Part shown: positions 1 through 6,788 of the stretch, piece by piece
Layout: the number at the start of each line of letters is the position of its first letter
Position numbering within the stretch: position 1 is the stretch's first letter
NCBI GenBank assembly: GCA_009702405.1
Contig: WLIC01000026.1
Span: 1 to 7,161 of the forward strand
Direction of reading: 5' to 3'
DNA from: Actinomycetota bacterium
GTDB lineage: Bacteria; Actinomycetota; Actinomycetes; Actinomycetales; Microbacteriaceae
Length of the DNA stretch: 7,161 nucleotides
The notes under the pieces: generated by a model
Told to the model about the DNA's origin: nothing
What the model saw: the letters and a program-made list of their open reading frames with translations, nothing else
Databases searched by the model: none
Program-made: the position numbers and the translations under genes

Positions 1-1506
1 ATTCAGGCTCCAGATCTATCAGTTAGATCATGGCTTCGTTGGATCTGGAAGCAACTAACCAGCATGCAGATAGCACTTATTCTCTTGCTACTACTTGCCC
101 TTGCTGCTATTCCAGGTTCTCTCTACCCCCAGCGAAGCGCTGACCCCAACGGTGTTGTGTTGTTCTTTAGAGCCAACCCTGAGCTAGCTCCATGGCTAGA
201 TAATTTGCAACTATTTGATGTTTACTCATCATCTTGGTTCTCGGCTATTTACTTACTGCTATTCATCTCTTTGATTGGCTGTGTTCTTCCTAGAGTTGCT
301 GTTCATTACAAAGCACTGCGTTCTGATCCACCTGCAGCTCCAACTAACCTGTCCAGACTTCCTGCATTCAAGAAACTTGAGAGCACAGAACTTGCTATTG
401 CAAATGCATCAACTTTCCTTAGATCAAGAAAATTCAAAGTTGTTGAAACTAAAACAGAGATTAGAGCTGAGAAGGGTTACCTTCGTGAAACAGGTAACTT
501 GTTCTTCCACGTATCTCTAATTGGTGTTCTTATATCTGTTGGTTTAGGTGGAGCACTTAGTTACTCGGGTCAAAGAGTTCTTATTGAAGGAGAAACCTTT
601 GTGAACAATGAATCAGCATATGATTCATTCACACCAGGTTTGCTCTTTGATAAGAGCACGCTAGTTCCGTTTAGTGTTCGCCTTGATTCTTTTAGCACTC
701 GTTACGATTACAACAATCCAAATAACTTTGGTAAGCCGATGGAATTTAGGGCAGAAGTAACTAGCCAGGTTGTTGGCGAAGAGAAACCACTTAAATCTGT
801 AATTCGAGTAAATGAACCTTTAGCTCTTCCTAATTCAAAGATTTACCTAACCGGTAATGGTTATGCCCCAGTAATTGTTGTTAGAGATCAAGACGGCAAG
901 GTTTCATTTAGTGGACCTGTTGTCTTCTTGCCGCAAGACTCAAACTTAACTTCACTTGGAGCAATCAAAGTTCCTGATGCTTCACCTAAACAATTCGGAA
1001 TGCTTGCATTCTTTTATCCAACAGTTGCCAAGCTTCCAACTGGAGCACTAACTTCTAACCACCCATACACTTGGGATCCACTACTAACCATGAACGTTTA
1101 TGTTGGCAACCTTGGTTTAGATAGCGGTTTGAATTCAAACGTATATGAACTAAACACTCACGGTATGAAACAGCTAGCTGGCGGTAAGAGCAAGATCAAA
1201 GCAATCAAGTTGCAGTATGGCCAAACAGCAACACTGCCAGGAGATCTAGGAACAGTTGAGTTCAAAGACATCAAGAGATTTGCATCTCTTGACATTACTT
1301 ATAACCCTGCAGAGCTTTGGGTTTTGCTATTTGCAATGAGCACACTGTTCAGTTTGATCTTGATGTTGATTACCCCTCGAAGAAGAGTCTGGGTAAAAAA
1401 GACCAGCACCGGCATTGAAATCGGTGCCTTAGCTAAATCTAGAGATGAATCACTTCCTAAACTTGTTAGAGAAGTTGCAAAAGCTATTAAGAAGAAGGCG
1501 AAATGA
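1..1506 (+). CDS. resB: Cytochrome c biogenesis protein ResB (Ccs1 family), 5' partial
   Basis: ResB is the large membrane subunit of System II cytochrome c maturation. With CcsB/ResC it carries haem across the membrane and attaches it to CXXCH motifs of apocytochrome c outside the cell membrane. The window shows 501 codons with the 5' end missing. The first ATG (64) is not the likely start: the frame is open back to base 1, and the 21 codons before it include WLRWIWKQLTSM, the usual lead-in to the first membrane helix in actinobacterial ResB. Visible-residue positions: helix 1 about 23-41, followed by IPGSLYPQRSADPN; helix 2 about 79-98; helix 3 about 166-186 with a histidine at 170 (NLFFHVSLIG); a large outside domain about 187-437; helix 4 about 438-459; then a lysine-rich cytoplasmic tail. 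The TGA stop overlaps the ccsB start (ATGA). By family gene order, ccdA and a thioredoxin-like gene would be expected upstream, outside the window. Confidence 0.93.
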   Translation: MQAPDLSVRSWLRWIWKQLTSMQIALILLLLLALAAIPGSLYPQRSADPNGVVLFFRANPELAPWLDNLQLFDVYSSSWFSAIYLLLFISLIGCVLPRVAVHYKALRSDPPAAPTNLSRLPAFKKLESTELAIANASTFLRSRKFKVVETKTEIRAEKGYLRETGNLFFHVSLIGVLISVGLGGALSYSGQRVLIEGETFVNNESAYDSFTPGLLFDKSTLVPFSVRLDSFSTRYDYNNPNNFGKPMEFRAEVTSQVVGEEKPLKSVIRVNEPLALPNSKIYLTGNGYAPVIVVRDQDGKVSFSGPVVFLPQDSNLTSLGAIKVPDASPKQFGMLAFFYPTVAKLPTGALTSNHPYTWDPLLTMNVYVGNLGLDSGLNSNVYELNTHGMKQLAGGKSKIKAIKLQYGQTATLPGDLGTVEFKDIKRFASLDITYNPAELWVLLFAMSTLFSLILMLITPRRRVWVKKTSTGIEIGALAKSRDESLPKLVREVAKAIKKKAK

Positions 1507-2420
1507 ACTCAGTAGTAACACTGAACCCAGAACTAGCAACCCTCTCAAGAATTGTTGTTCTTGCAGCTCTTACCCTTTATTCATTCGCGTTCATTGTTCT
1601 AGCCTGGGCTCTTACCAAGCGAGCAGGATCAACCAAGAAGAAGGCTGACAAGTTCGCAAGCAAGCTAGACACCATCGGTATTTCACTGATGACACTTGGT
1701 GTTGTGTTGCATGGAATTGGTGTTGTTACGAGAGGTGTTGCAGCTCAGCGTGTGCCATGGGCAAATATGTATGAGTTCTCCATTACTGGATCCTTCATCG
1801 TTACAGCCATCTATCTTCTAGCCTTAATCTGGAAAGACCTTAAGTTCATCTCAACCTTTGTTTCAGGCTTTGTTGTTCTGATTATTGGTTGCGCTAACAC
1901 TTTGTTCTATGTTCAGGTTGAATCTCTCCTACCTGCTCTGCAGGACTACTGGCTAGTCATTCACGTAAGCGTTGCCATATTGGCAACTGCGTTCTTCATG
2001 ATTGCTGCTGCTATGGCAGGCATCCTGGTCATGAAGGAAAGTAAGTTCATTCAAAGCACCAAGCTGCCTGGAGCTAAAGGCTTTAGAAACCTACTCAAGG
2101 TTTTTCCTAAGGTAGAAAAACTAGAGAAGATCTCCTACCAGTTCAACATCATTGGTTTTATCCTCTGGTCCTTCACTCTTATAGCTGGTGCTATCTGGGC
2201 AGATAAGGCTTGGCACAGATTCTGGGGTTGGGACACTAAAGAAGTCTGGACCTTCATCATCTGGACTATTTACGCGGCATACCTCCACGCAACAACTACC
2301 AGAGGCTGGGAAGGTAAGAGAGCCGCTTGGCTTACCCTTATCGGCTTCACAGCCATCCTCTTCAACTTCACAATCGTGAACCTCTACTTCAAGGGATTGC
2401 ACGTTTACTCAGGGCTATAA
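1503..2420 (+). CDS. ccsB: Cytochrome c biogenesis protein CcsB/ResC (CcsA family haem handling)
   Basis: This is the partner of ResB in System II cytochrome c maturation, a polytopic membrane protein of the CcmC/CcsA/CcmF haem-handling family. Its 305 residues are close to family length. The diagnostic tryptophan-rich haem-binding segment is at 240-249 (FWGWDTKEVW). Candidate haem-ligand histidines are H70 in a membrane helix, H154 (LVIHVS) and H262 (AYLHATTTRGW). PWANMYEF (85-92) and the ending VNLYFKGLHVYSG are also typical. The start ATG (1503) lies inside the ATGA overlap with the resB stop. It has an AGAAGG ribosome site (1493-1498) 4 bases upstream, so the two genes should be co-transcribed and translationally coupled. 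There is no TANNNT element before this start, as expected for a gene inside an operon. Confidence 0.95.
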   Translation: MNSVVTLNPELATLSRIVVLAALTLYSFAFIVLAWALTKRAGSTKKKADKFASKLDTIGISLMTLGVVLHGIGVVTRGVAAQRVPWANMYEFSITGSFIVTAIYLLALIWKDLKFISTFVSGFVVLIIGCANTLFYVQVESLLPALQDYWLVIHVSVAILATAFFMIAAAMAGILVMKESKFIQSTKLPGAKGFRNLLKVFPKVEKLEKISYQFNIIGFILWSFTLIAGAIWADKAWHRFWGWDTKEVWTFIIWTIYAAYLHATTTRGWEGKRAAWLTLIGFTAILFNFTIVNLYFKGLHVYSGL

Positions 2421-2446
2421 ATACAGGGATAGTTTCCATTTGGGGA

Positions 2447-2452
2447 TATGTT
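2447..2452 (+). promoter_or_regulatory. Candidate leaderless -10 element for the zinc-ribbon gene
   Basis: TATGTT fits the actinobacterial -10 pattern TANNNT. It ends exactly 6 bases before the ATG at 2459, so transcription would begin on the start codon. No convincing -35 hexamer is seen 16-18 bases further up. The competing G-run (2442-2445) is 13 bases from the ATG, too far for a good ribosome site. Confidence 0.45.
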
Positions 2453-2458
2453 ATTCAT

Positions 2459-2896
2459 ATGACAAATCTGACCTGCCCGAATTGTGGAAGCAAATATCAT
2501 TCAAGCGACCTAGGGTTATTGAAATGTAAAAATTGCAAAACTTGGCTTCAGTGGGATGAGAATACTTCTGAACAATCTTCACCTGAAGTTACTGATTCAG
2601 CTCCGGACATGTTTGAAGGTTTGGATCAAAATACTATGGCGATTGTGCTCGCCTCGAACAGAAACACTCACGCCGTTCGAGCATTAGGTTTGTGGCTTTT
2701 TACTTCTGTCAACACACTTTTTATCTGGAGCAACTTATCAAACCTAGCTCAGAGAACCGCAATAAATTGTAAGGAATATTACAGTGACTGTGGTGCGAGT
2801 GGTTGGGACACTTTGTCTTGGATAGTCATTAGCGTGGGGCTTAGCTTAGGCGTTTACTTTGGAGTCAAGGAACTCAACAAATCTGCGATTCGCTAG
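2459..2896 (+). CDS. Unrecognised zinc-ribbon membrane protein with two membrane helices
   Basis: I do not recognise this 145-residue protein. Residues 6-26 form a zinc ribbon, CPNC-X13-CKNC (Cys6, 9, 23, 26). A polar, acidic linker follows at about 34-60. Two hydrophobic helices are predicted at about 73-93 and 117-137. The loop between them carries two cysteines, Cys104 and Cys111 (CX6C). With the zinc ribbon in the cytoplasm, this loop would face outside and could form a disulfide. The frame stays open upstream to 2327, but that part is a shadow of ccsB. I chose ATG 2459 because the ribbon begins immediately after it and a TANNNT element sits 6 bases before it. The gene lies 38 bases after ccsB and could also be read through from it. 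Its TAG stop shares a CTAG with the menC stop on the other strand. A role in redox or cytochrome maturation is only suggested by the neighbours. Confidence 0.72.
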   Translation: MTNLTCPNCGSKYHSSDLGLLKCKNCKTWLQWDENTSEQSSPEVTDSAPDMFEGLDQNTMAIVLASNRNTHAVRALGLWLFTSVNTLFIWSNLSNLAQRTAINCKEYYSDCGASGWDTLSWIVISVGLSLGVYFGVKELNKSAIR

Positions 2897-2921
2897 AGGT
2901 TTAAACACCTAGTCAGTCGCA
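2884..2921. repeat. Inverted repeat across the convergent stop codons
   Basis: A 38-bp imperfect dyad is centred between 2902 and 2903. Outer arms are TGCGA (2884-2888) and TCGCA (2917-2921). Middle arms are CTAG (2893-2896) and CTAG (2909-2912). The centre is the perfect 8-bp palindrome GTTTAAAC (2899-2906). On the plus-strand RNA I count 14 Watson-Crick pairs and 2 G-U pairs out of 19 positions if fully paired. It covers the stop codons of both convergent genes. No T-run follows on either strand, so it is not a standard intrinsic terminator. It may act as a bidirectional 3'-end structure. Confidence 0.5.
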
Positions 2922-3867
2922 TAGTCCACCAGGTTTGTCTGCGCTCTTCAGCCGTTGAAGTATGTAGCTTCTGACCTCTGACTTGCACTCGTCCAACCGG
3001 TATCTCACCGTTTATAGGTATAAGTGGTGTTTCGGTAACATCGTCTTTTAGTAGTGCTGCTGTTGCAAGACCGCTTGCGTAATCGCTGTTGAGTAGTGCA
3101 GCTAAGTGAACACCCATACTTATGCCAACTGAAGTTTCTAATGCACTTGAAACTACTACTGGTAGACCTGCTTCTTTTGCTATAGCGAGTGCGTTGTTAA
3201 TTCCGCCGAGTGGTGCAACTTTTAGAACGAGTATGTCTGCGGCGTTTGCTTGAGCAACAGCCAGTGGATCGCTTACTTTTCTTACTGATTCGTCTGCTGC
3301 GATCTTGATGTTGAATTCTTGAAGTTTTAGTTTTAGTTCTGCCATCTCAGCAATTGTTCTTACTGGTTGTTCGAGGTATTCCAGTGGAACGTTTTCTTGG
3401 TAGATGGTCTTGGCAATCTTTAGTGCTGTTTCGATATCCCAGTTACCGTTGGCATCTAATCTGATTCTGGCATCTGGGTAGAGTTCTCTAACCTGGTGGA
3501 TGCGATCTAGATCGTCTTGCAGGGTTTGCCCTGCTTCGGCAACTTTGATTTTTACTACTTCAAATTTGCCGAATGGTTCTAAAGCTTTTTGGACGTCTTT
3601 GACGGCAGGGAGCGTTGCGTTGACTTTGATTGTCTTTACATCGGTCTTCGGGATATCTCCAAAGGCCCATTCGATGGCTGCTTTTAGCCAGATGCTGGCT
3701 TCTTCATCTTCGTATTCTGTGAATGGGGACCATTCAGCCCAGCCGTTAGGGCCTTCGAATAGGAGGACTTCTCTGGTGGTTAGGCCTCTGAACTTGGTGC
3801 GCATGGGGATAGCCAGAACCTTGGCTGTTGCAAGGATCTGGTCTTTTATTTCTGGGGTTATCTCCAC
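2893..3867 (-). CDS. menC: o-Succinylbenzoate synthase MenC
   Basis: MenC, an enolase-superfamily enzyme, dehydrates SHCHC to o-succinylbenzoate in menaquinone synthesis in the cytoplasm. The 324 residues match actinobacterial MenC length. The N-terminal capping domain has ALPMRTKFRG-like and EGPNGWAEWSPF signatures (19-49). The barrel shows the catalytic KIK pair (K106, K108), metal ligands D138 (RLDANG), E166 (LEQP) and D192 (ADES), and the second catalytic lysine K216 (VLKVAP). The ending RRQTWWTMRL is typical of the family. The start is GTG at 3865-3867: an in-frame TAG lies four codons upstream, and the overlapping ATG at 3867-3869 is in another frame. There is no ribosome site, but TAGACT lies exactly 6 bases before the GTG, so a leaderless transcript is likely. 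It is divergent from menB with a 17-bp gap. Confidence 0.93.
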   Translation of the reverse strand: MEITPEIKDQILATAKVLAIPMRTKFRGLTTREVLLFEGPNGWAEWSPFTEYEDEEASIWLKAAIEWAFGDIPKTDVKTIKVNATLPAVKDVQKALEPFGKFEVVKIKVAEAGQTLQDDLDRIHQVRELYPDARIRLDANGNWDIETALKIAKTIYQENVPLEYLEQPVRTIAEMAELKLKLQEFNIKIAADESVRKVSDPLAVAQANAADILVLKVAPLGGINNALAIAKEAGLPVVVSSALETSVGISMGVHLAALLNSDYASGLATAALLKDDVTETPLIPINGEIPVGRVQVRGQKLHTSTAEERRQTWWTMRLTRCLNL

Positions 3868-3869
3868 AT

Positions 3870-3878
3870 TGTTAGTCT
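3870..3878 (+). promoter_or_regulatory. Extended -10 promoter element for menBEA
   Basis: TAGTCT (3873-3878) fits TANNNT, and TGT just upstream (3870-3872) gives the TGN of an extended -10. The hexamer ends 6 bases before the menB ATG (3885), placing the transcript start on that A. It shares five bases with the menC -10 on the other strand. Only a weak -35 candidate, TTCTGG (3850-3855), lies 17 bases upstream. Confidence 0.55.
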
Positions 3879-3879
3879 A
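3874..3879 (-). promoter_or_regulatory. -10 promoter element for menC, overlapping the menB -10
   Basis: Read on the minus strand this is TAGACT, followed by six bases (AACAAT) and the menC GTG. No TGN extension and no clear -35 are seen, so this side may be weaker than the menB side. Together with the plus-strand hexamer it forms the 7-bp dyad TAGTCTA (3873-3879), centred on 3876. That centre is exactly 9 bases from 3867 and from 3885. Confidence 0.5.
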
Positions 3880-3884
3880 GGAGT

Positions 3885-4772
3885 ATGGCAAACAAGGTTT
3901 CTGAGCTCTTCGATGAGTCAATCTGGCAAGAAGTATCTGGTTTTGAGGGTTTGACTGACATTACCTACCACCAGCATGTTTCTTTAGGGGTGGTGCGCGT
4001 TGCATTTAATCGTCCAGAAGTTAGAAATGCCTTTAGACCGCAGACCGTTGATGAGCTAGCTAAAGCTCTTACTCATGCTCAATCAAACACCAAGGTTGGT
4101 GTTGTTTTGCTTACCGGTAATGGTCCTTCACCTAAAGATGGTGGCTGGGCTTTCTCTTCTGGAGGAGATCAGAGAGTTCGTGGTCGTGAAGGTTATGAGT
4201 ATGGGGATACTGGAACATCTGCTCGCTTACATATTCTGGAAGTTCAACGACTTATTAGATTCATGCCGAAGGTTGTTATTGCACTAGTGCCTGGTTGGGC
4301 TGCTGGTGGTGGACATTCTTTGAATGTGATTGCTGATCTTTCTTTAGCTTCAAGTGAGCATGCTCGGTTTAAGCAAACTGATGCTGATGTTGGTTCTTTT
4401 GATGCAGGGTATGGTTCTGCTTATCTTGCTAAGCAAGTTGGACAGAAGTTTGCTAGAGAGATCTTCTTCTTAGGGCAAGAGTATTCAGCTCAACGTGCTT
4501 ATGAGATGGGTGTTGTTAACGCTGTTGTTCCTCATAAAGATTTAGAAGTTGAAGGTGTTCGTTGGGCTAAGGAAATACTTTCTAAATCTCCGCAATCAAT
4601 TCGTATGTTGAAATATGCAATGAACATGGTTGACGATGGTTTAGTTGGCCAACAGTTATTCGCTGGTGAAGCAACACGTTTGGCTTATGGCACTGATGAA
4701 GCAGTTGAGGGTAAGGAAGCTTTCTTAGAAAAGAGAGATCCTGACTGGTCTAGTTTCCCTTGGCACTTCTAA
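3885..4772 (+). CDS. menB: 1,4-Dihydroxy-2-naphthoyl-CoA synthase MenB, bicarbonate-independent type
   Basis: MenB, of the crotonase family, closes the second ring of menaquinone, turning o-succinylbenzoyl-CoA into DHNA-CoA. The 295 residues are full length. Signatures are NRPEVRNAFRP (42-52), SGGDQRVRG (92-100), the oxyanion-hole glycines in GWAAGGGHSL (137-146), and QTDADVGSFDAGYGSAYLA (164-182). By alignment from memory, D166, S171, D173 and Y268 match M. tuberculosis Asp185, Ser190, Asp192 and Tyr287. The acid at D166 marks the type II enzyme, which does not need bicarbonate; E. coli has glycine there. The ending DWSSFPWHF is typical. ATG 3885 fits the family N-terminus (FDESIWQEVSGFEGLTDITYH). 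AGGAG at 3879-3883 is only 1 base from the ATG, too close to act as a ribosome site, so a leaderless start is preferred. Confidence 0.96.
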   Translation: MANKVSELFDESIWQEVSGFEGLTDITYHQHVSLGVVRVAFNRPEVRNAFRPQTVDELAKALTHAQSNTKVGVVLLTGNGPSPKDGGWAFSSGGDQRVRGREGYEYGDTGTSARLHILEVQRLIRFMPKVVIALVPGWAAGGGHSLNVIADLSLASSEHARFKQTDADVGSFDAGYGSAYLAKQVGQKFAREIFFLGQEYSAQRAYEMGVVNAVVPHKDLEVEGVRWAKEILSKSPQSIRMLKYAMNMVDDGLVGQQLFAGEATRLAYGTDEAVEGKEAFLEKRDPDWSSFPWHF

Positions 4773-4776
4773 ATCT

Positions 4777-5889
4777 ATGAACTCTGTTCCTGTCAAAGTA
4801 ATTCCAGCTAATGATGTTGTTGGAGCTTTACTTGCTCTAGGGGAAGCTTTAGAAGGTAAGTGCTGTGTTTATATTTCACCTCGTGAAGTAAATGGAGTAA
4901 AACCTGAGGTAACAGGAATACCTGAAACTGTTTCTAATACAGCTTTGATTATTGAATCCAGTGGTTCAACTGGAACTCCTAAAAAGATTTATCTAAGCAA
5001 AGAAGCACTGATTGCAAGTACTAAGGCCACAGAGAAATACTTTGGTTTCACAGGTCAATGGGTCTTAGCTCTTCCTATAAATTACATTGCTGGTGCAATG
5101 GTCTTAGTTAGATCACTGCTGGCTGATACTCCACCGGTTCTTATGAACACAGCAGTTAGTTTTACCCCTGAAGCTTTTGCTCTTTCATCTTCGATGGTTA
5201 GTGGTGAACATAAGTTTGTATCTGTTGTTCCAACACAACTTGTTCGTATCAAACAGCTAGCTGAGACAGATGAATTCCTGCTGATGTTGCTCAAGCGTTA
5301 TGACGCCATCTTGGTTGGTGGTCAGTCAGTAAGTGCTGAAGTATTGAACTTCTTTGCTGAGCATGGTGTGAATGTTGTCTCTACCTATGGCATGGCTGAA
5401 ACCTCTGGTGGCTGTGTTTATAACGGTGAAGCACTAGCTGGTGTTGATGTTCAGTTATTTGATGGTCAGATCGGTATCAAAGGTCCTATGTTGGCAAACG
5501 ATGTTGCTGATGCTTCTGGTTACTTTATGAGTCACGATGTTGGGGAGTTTGTTGGTTCAAGGTTGACTGTTCTAGGTAGATCTGACCGTGTGCTTATCTC
5601 AGGTGGTTTGAAGATAGGTCTTGACCAGGTTGAAGCTGTTGCTGGCAGCGTTCCAGGGGTAGTTGAGGTTGGCGCAACAGCTTTGGATTCAGCTGAATGG
5701 GGTCAACGTGTTGGCATTGTTTATGTTGGTTCACCTGAGGTCGCTGACTATGTTGCAGGTGCTGTCTTTGAGCAACTAGGTATTGCTGCTAAACCAATTA
5801 GGGTTATTCGAGTTGATCGGTTACCAAGACTTAGTAATGGCAAAACAGATTTGATTACTTTGAACCAGTTATTTGATGAGGAAGATTGA
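4777..5889 (+). CDS. menE: o-Succinylbenzoate-CoA ligase MenE (short form)
   Basis: MenE, an ANL-superfamily adenylating enzyme, uses ATP and CoA to make o-succinylbenzoyl-CoA, the substrate of MenB. The 370 residues are shorter than E. coli MenE (about 450). The N-terminal subdomain is reduced, as is usual in Actinobacteria. Visible core motifs are the P-loop SSGSTGTPKK (61-70), TYGMAETSGG (203-212) with the glutamate E208, D254 in SHDVGEF (normally TGD), the hinge region GRSDRVLISGG (267-277), and SNGKTD (353-358), where K356 is the catalytic lysine of the C-terminal domain. It starts 4 bases after the menB stop, with no good ribosome site and no TANNNT element, so it probably depends on translational coupling. 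Its TGA overlaps the menA ATG by one base. Confidence 0.93.
   Translation: MNSVPVKVIPANDVVGALLALGEALEGKCCVYISPREVNGVKPEVTGIPETVSNTALIIESSGSTGTPKKIYLSKEALIASTKATEKYFGFTGQWVLALPINYIAGAMVLVRSLLADTPPVLMNTAVSFTPEAFALSSSMVSGEHKFVSVVPTQLVRIKQLAETDEFLLMLLKRYDAILVGGQSVSAEVLNFFAEHGVNVVSTYGMAETSGGCVYNGEALAGVDVQLFDGQIGIKGPMLANDVADASGYFMSHDVGEFVGSRLTVLGRSDRVLISGGLKIGLDQVEAVAGSVPGVVEVGATALDSAEWGQRVGIVYVGSPEVADYVAGAVFEQLGIAAKPIRVIRVDRLPRLSNGKTDLITLNQLFDEED
5878..5884 (+). promoter_or_regulatory. Ribosome binding site deciding the menA start
   Basis: GAGGAAG is a strong Shine-Dalgarno-like site inside the last codons of menE. It lies 4 bases from the ATG at 5889 but only 1 base from the in-frame TTG at 5886. 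It therefore favours the ATG as the menA start. Confidence 0.6.
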
Positions 5890-6788
5890 TGCTGAAGCTT
5901 TGGATTAAAGGGGCAAGACTTAGAACTCTGCCGTTAGCTGTTGCTCCTATTCTGATTGGTTGTGGAACTTCATCTCGAATCACTAATCATTTTGATCTAG
6001 GTCTTGCAGTCTTAGCTCTCTTAGTTGCTCTCTTTTTACAAATTGGTGTGAACTATGCCAATGACTATTCAGATGGCATCAGAGGAACAGATAAGAATCG
6101 TGTTGGGCCGGCAAGGCTAACCGGTGGTGGTCTAGTTGCTCCAGGCAAGGTGAAACTAGCTGCCTTTATTTCTTTTGGTTTAGCAGGTGTTGCTGGTTTA
6201 GCAATAACTGTTATCACTGCTCAATGGTGGTTTATTGCTGTTGGTTTGGTTTGTGTTATTACCGCTTGGTTTTATACCGGAGGTAAGAAGCCTTACGGCT
6301 ATGCAGGTTTTGGTGAAGTTGTTGTCTTTGTATTTTTTGGACTGGTAGCAACTATTGGAACTGATTACATTCAGATTGTTGGATCAGGTCACACTCAGTT
6401 CCTAGATGTTAATCCCTTTGCTGTTTTAGGTGGGGTGATTGCAGGTTGCTTTGCAACAGCAGTGCTGTTGATAAATAACATCAGGGATATTGAAACAGAC
6501 AAGCTAAGCGGTAAGAAGACTCTTTCAACTCGGATTGGTAGAAAAGCTTCATTGGCACTGTTTGCTTTGTTTGTGTGGACACCGTTCGTTCTTGTTATCC
6601 CACTGTGGCTAATCATGCCTGCAATATTCATTGTGAACATCTTGGTGATTATGGCTGTGATTATTTCTATTGTTGCGTTCACTGCTAAGACACCTGAAGA
6701 GCTAATCCTTGCTCTTCAGCTAACAAGTTACACAGCCCTGTTATTTGCTCTTGGGCTTTGCTGGGGTTTTTTTACTATTACCTTCTAA
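5889..6788 (+). CDS. menA: 1,4-Dihydroxy-2-naphthoate prenyltransferase MenA
   Basis: MenA, a UbiA-family integral membrane enzyme, attaches the polyprenyl chain to DHNA and gives demethylmenaquinone. From ATG 5889 the protein has 299 residues, normal for the family. The first aspartate-rich motif is NDYSDGIRGTD (58-68), followed by RVGPARLTGGGLV (71-83), typical of MenA. The second motif is NNIRDIETD (196-204), followed by KKTLSTRIG. Seven to nine hydrophobic segments fill the rest, and the protein starts with WIKGARLRTLPLAVAPILIG. A TTG three bases earlier (5886) is in frame but badly placed for the ribosome site. TGATG overlap with menE implies coupling in a menB-menE-menA operon. The last 48 bases lie opposite the end of the DUF4229 gene and include a run of seven T (6767-6773). 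Confidence 0.95.
   Translation: MLKLWIKGARLRTLPLAVAPILIGCGTSSRITNHFDLGLAVLALLVALFLQIGVNYANDYSDGIRGTDKNRVGPARLTGGGLVAPGKVKLAAFISFGLAGVAGLAITVITAQWWFIAVGLVCVITAWFYTGGKKPYGYAGFGEVVVFVFFGLVATIGTDYIQIVGSGHTQFLDVNPFAVLGGVIAGCFATAVLLINNIRDIETDKLSGKKTLSTRIGRKASLALFALFVWTPFVLVIPLWLIMPAIFIVNILVIMAVIISIVAFTAKTPEELILALQLTSYTALLFALGLCWGFFTITF

Noticed and set aside
2121..2402. 93-codon minus-strand open frame inside ccsB
   Set aside because: It is a shadow of the conserved CcsB haem-binding region, with no plausible protein family and no start signal.
2442..2445. G-run as the ribosome site for the zinc-ribbon gene
   Set aside because: It is 13 bases from the ATG, beyond the usual spacing.
2327..2458. 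Longer N-terminus for the zinc-ribbon protein, starting at 2327
   Set aside because: The extra 44 codons mostly overlap ccsB in another frame and show no domain. The ribbon starts right after ATG 2459, which also has its own TANNNT element.
3500..3880. 126-codon open frame on the plus strand opposite menC
   Set aside because: It lies antisense within a well-supported enzyme gene, shows no recognisable domain, and its end runs across the menC/menB promoter.
3879..3883. AGGAG as the menB ribosome binding site
   Set aside because: It is only 1 base from the ATG, and no later in-frame ATG fits the family N-terminus. If the transcript starts at 3885, this sequence is not in the mRNA.
5886..5888. 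TTG as the menA start
   Set aside because: The GAGGAAG site is 1 base away from it but 4 bases from the ATG at 5889, and the ATG gives the TGATG overlap expected for coupling.
6734..6773. Intrinsic terminator: AGCCC/GGGCT pair followed by a seven-T run
   Set aside because: It lies inside menA before the stop codon. The stem is only 5 bp with a 14-base loop, and 11 bases separate it from the T-run.
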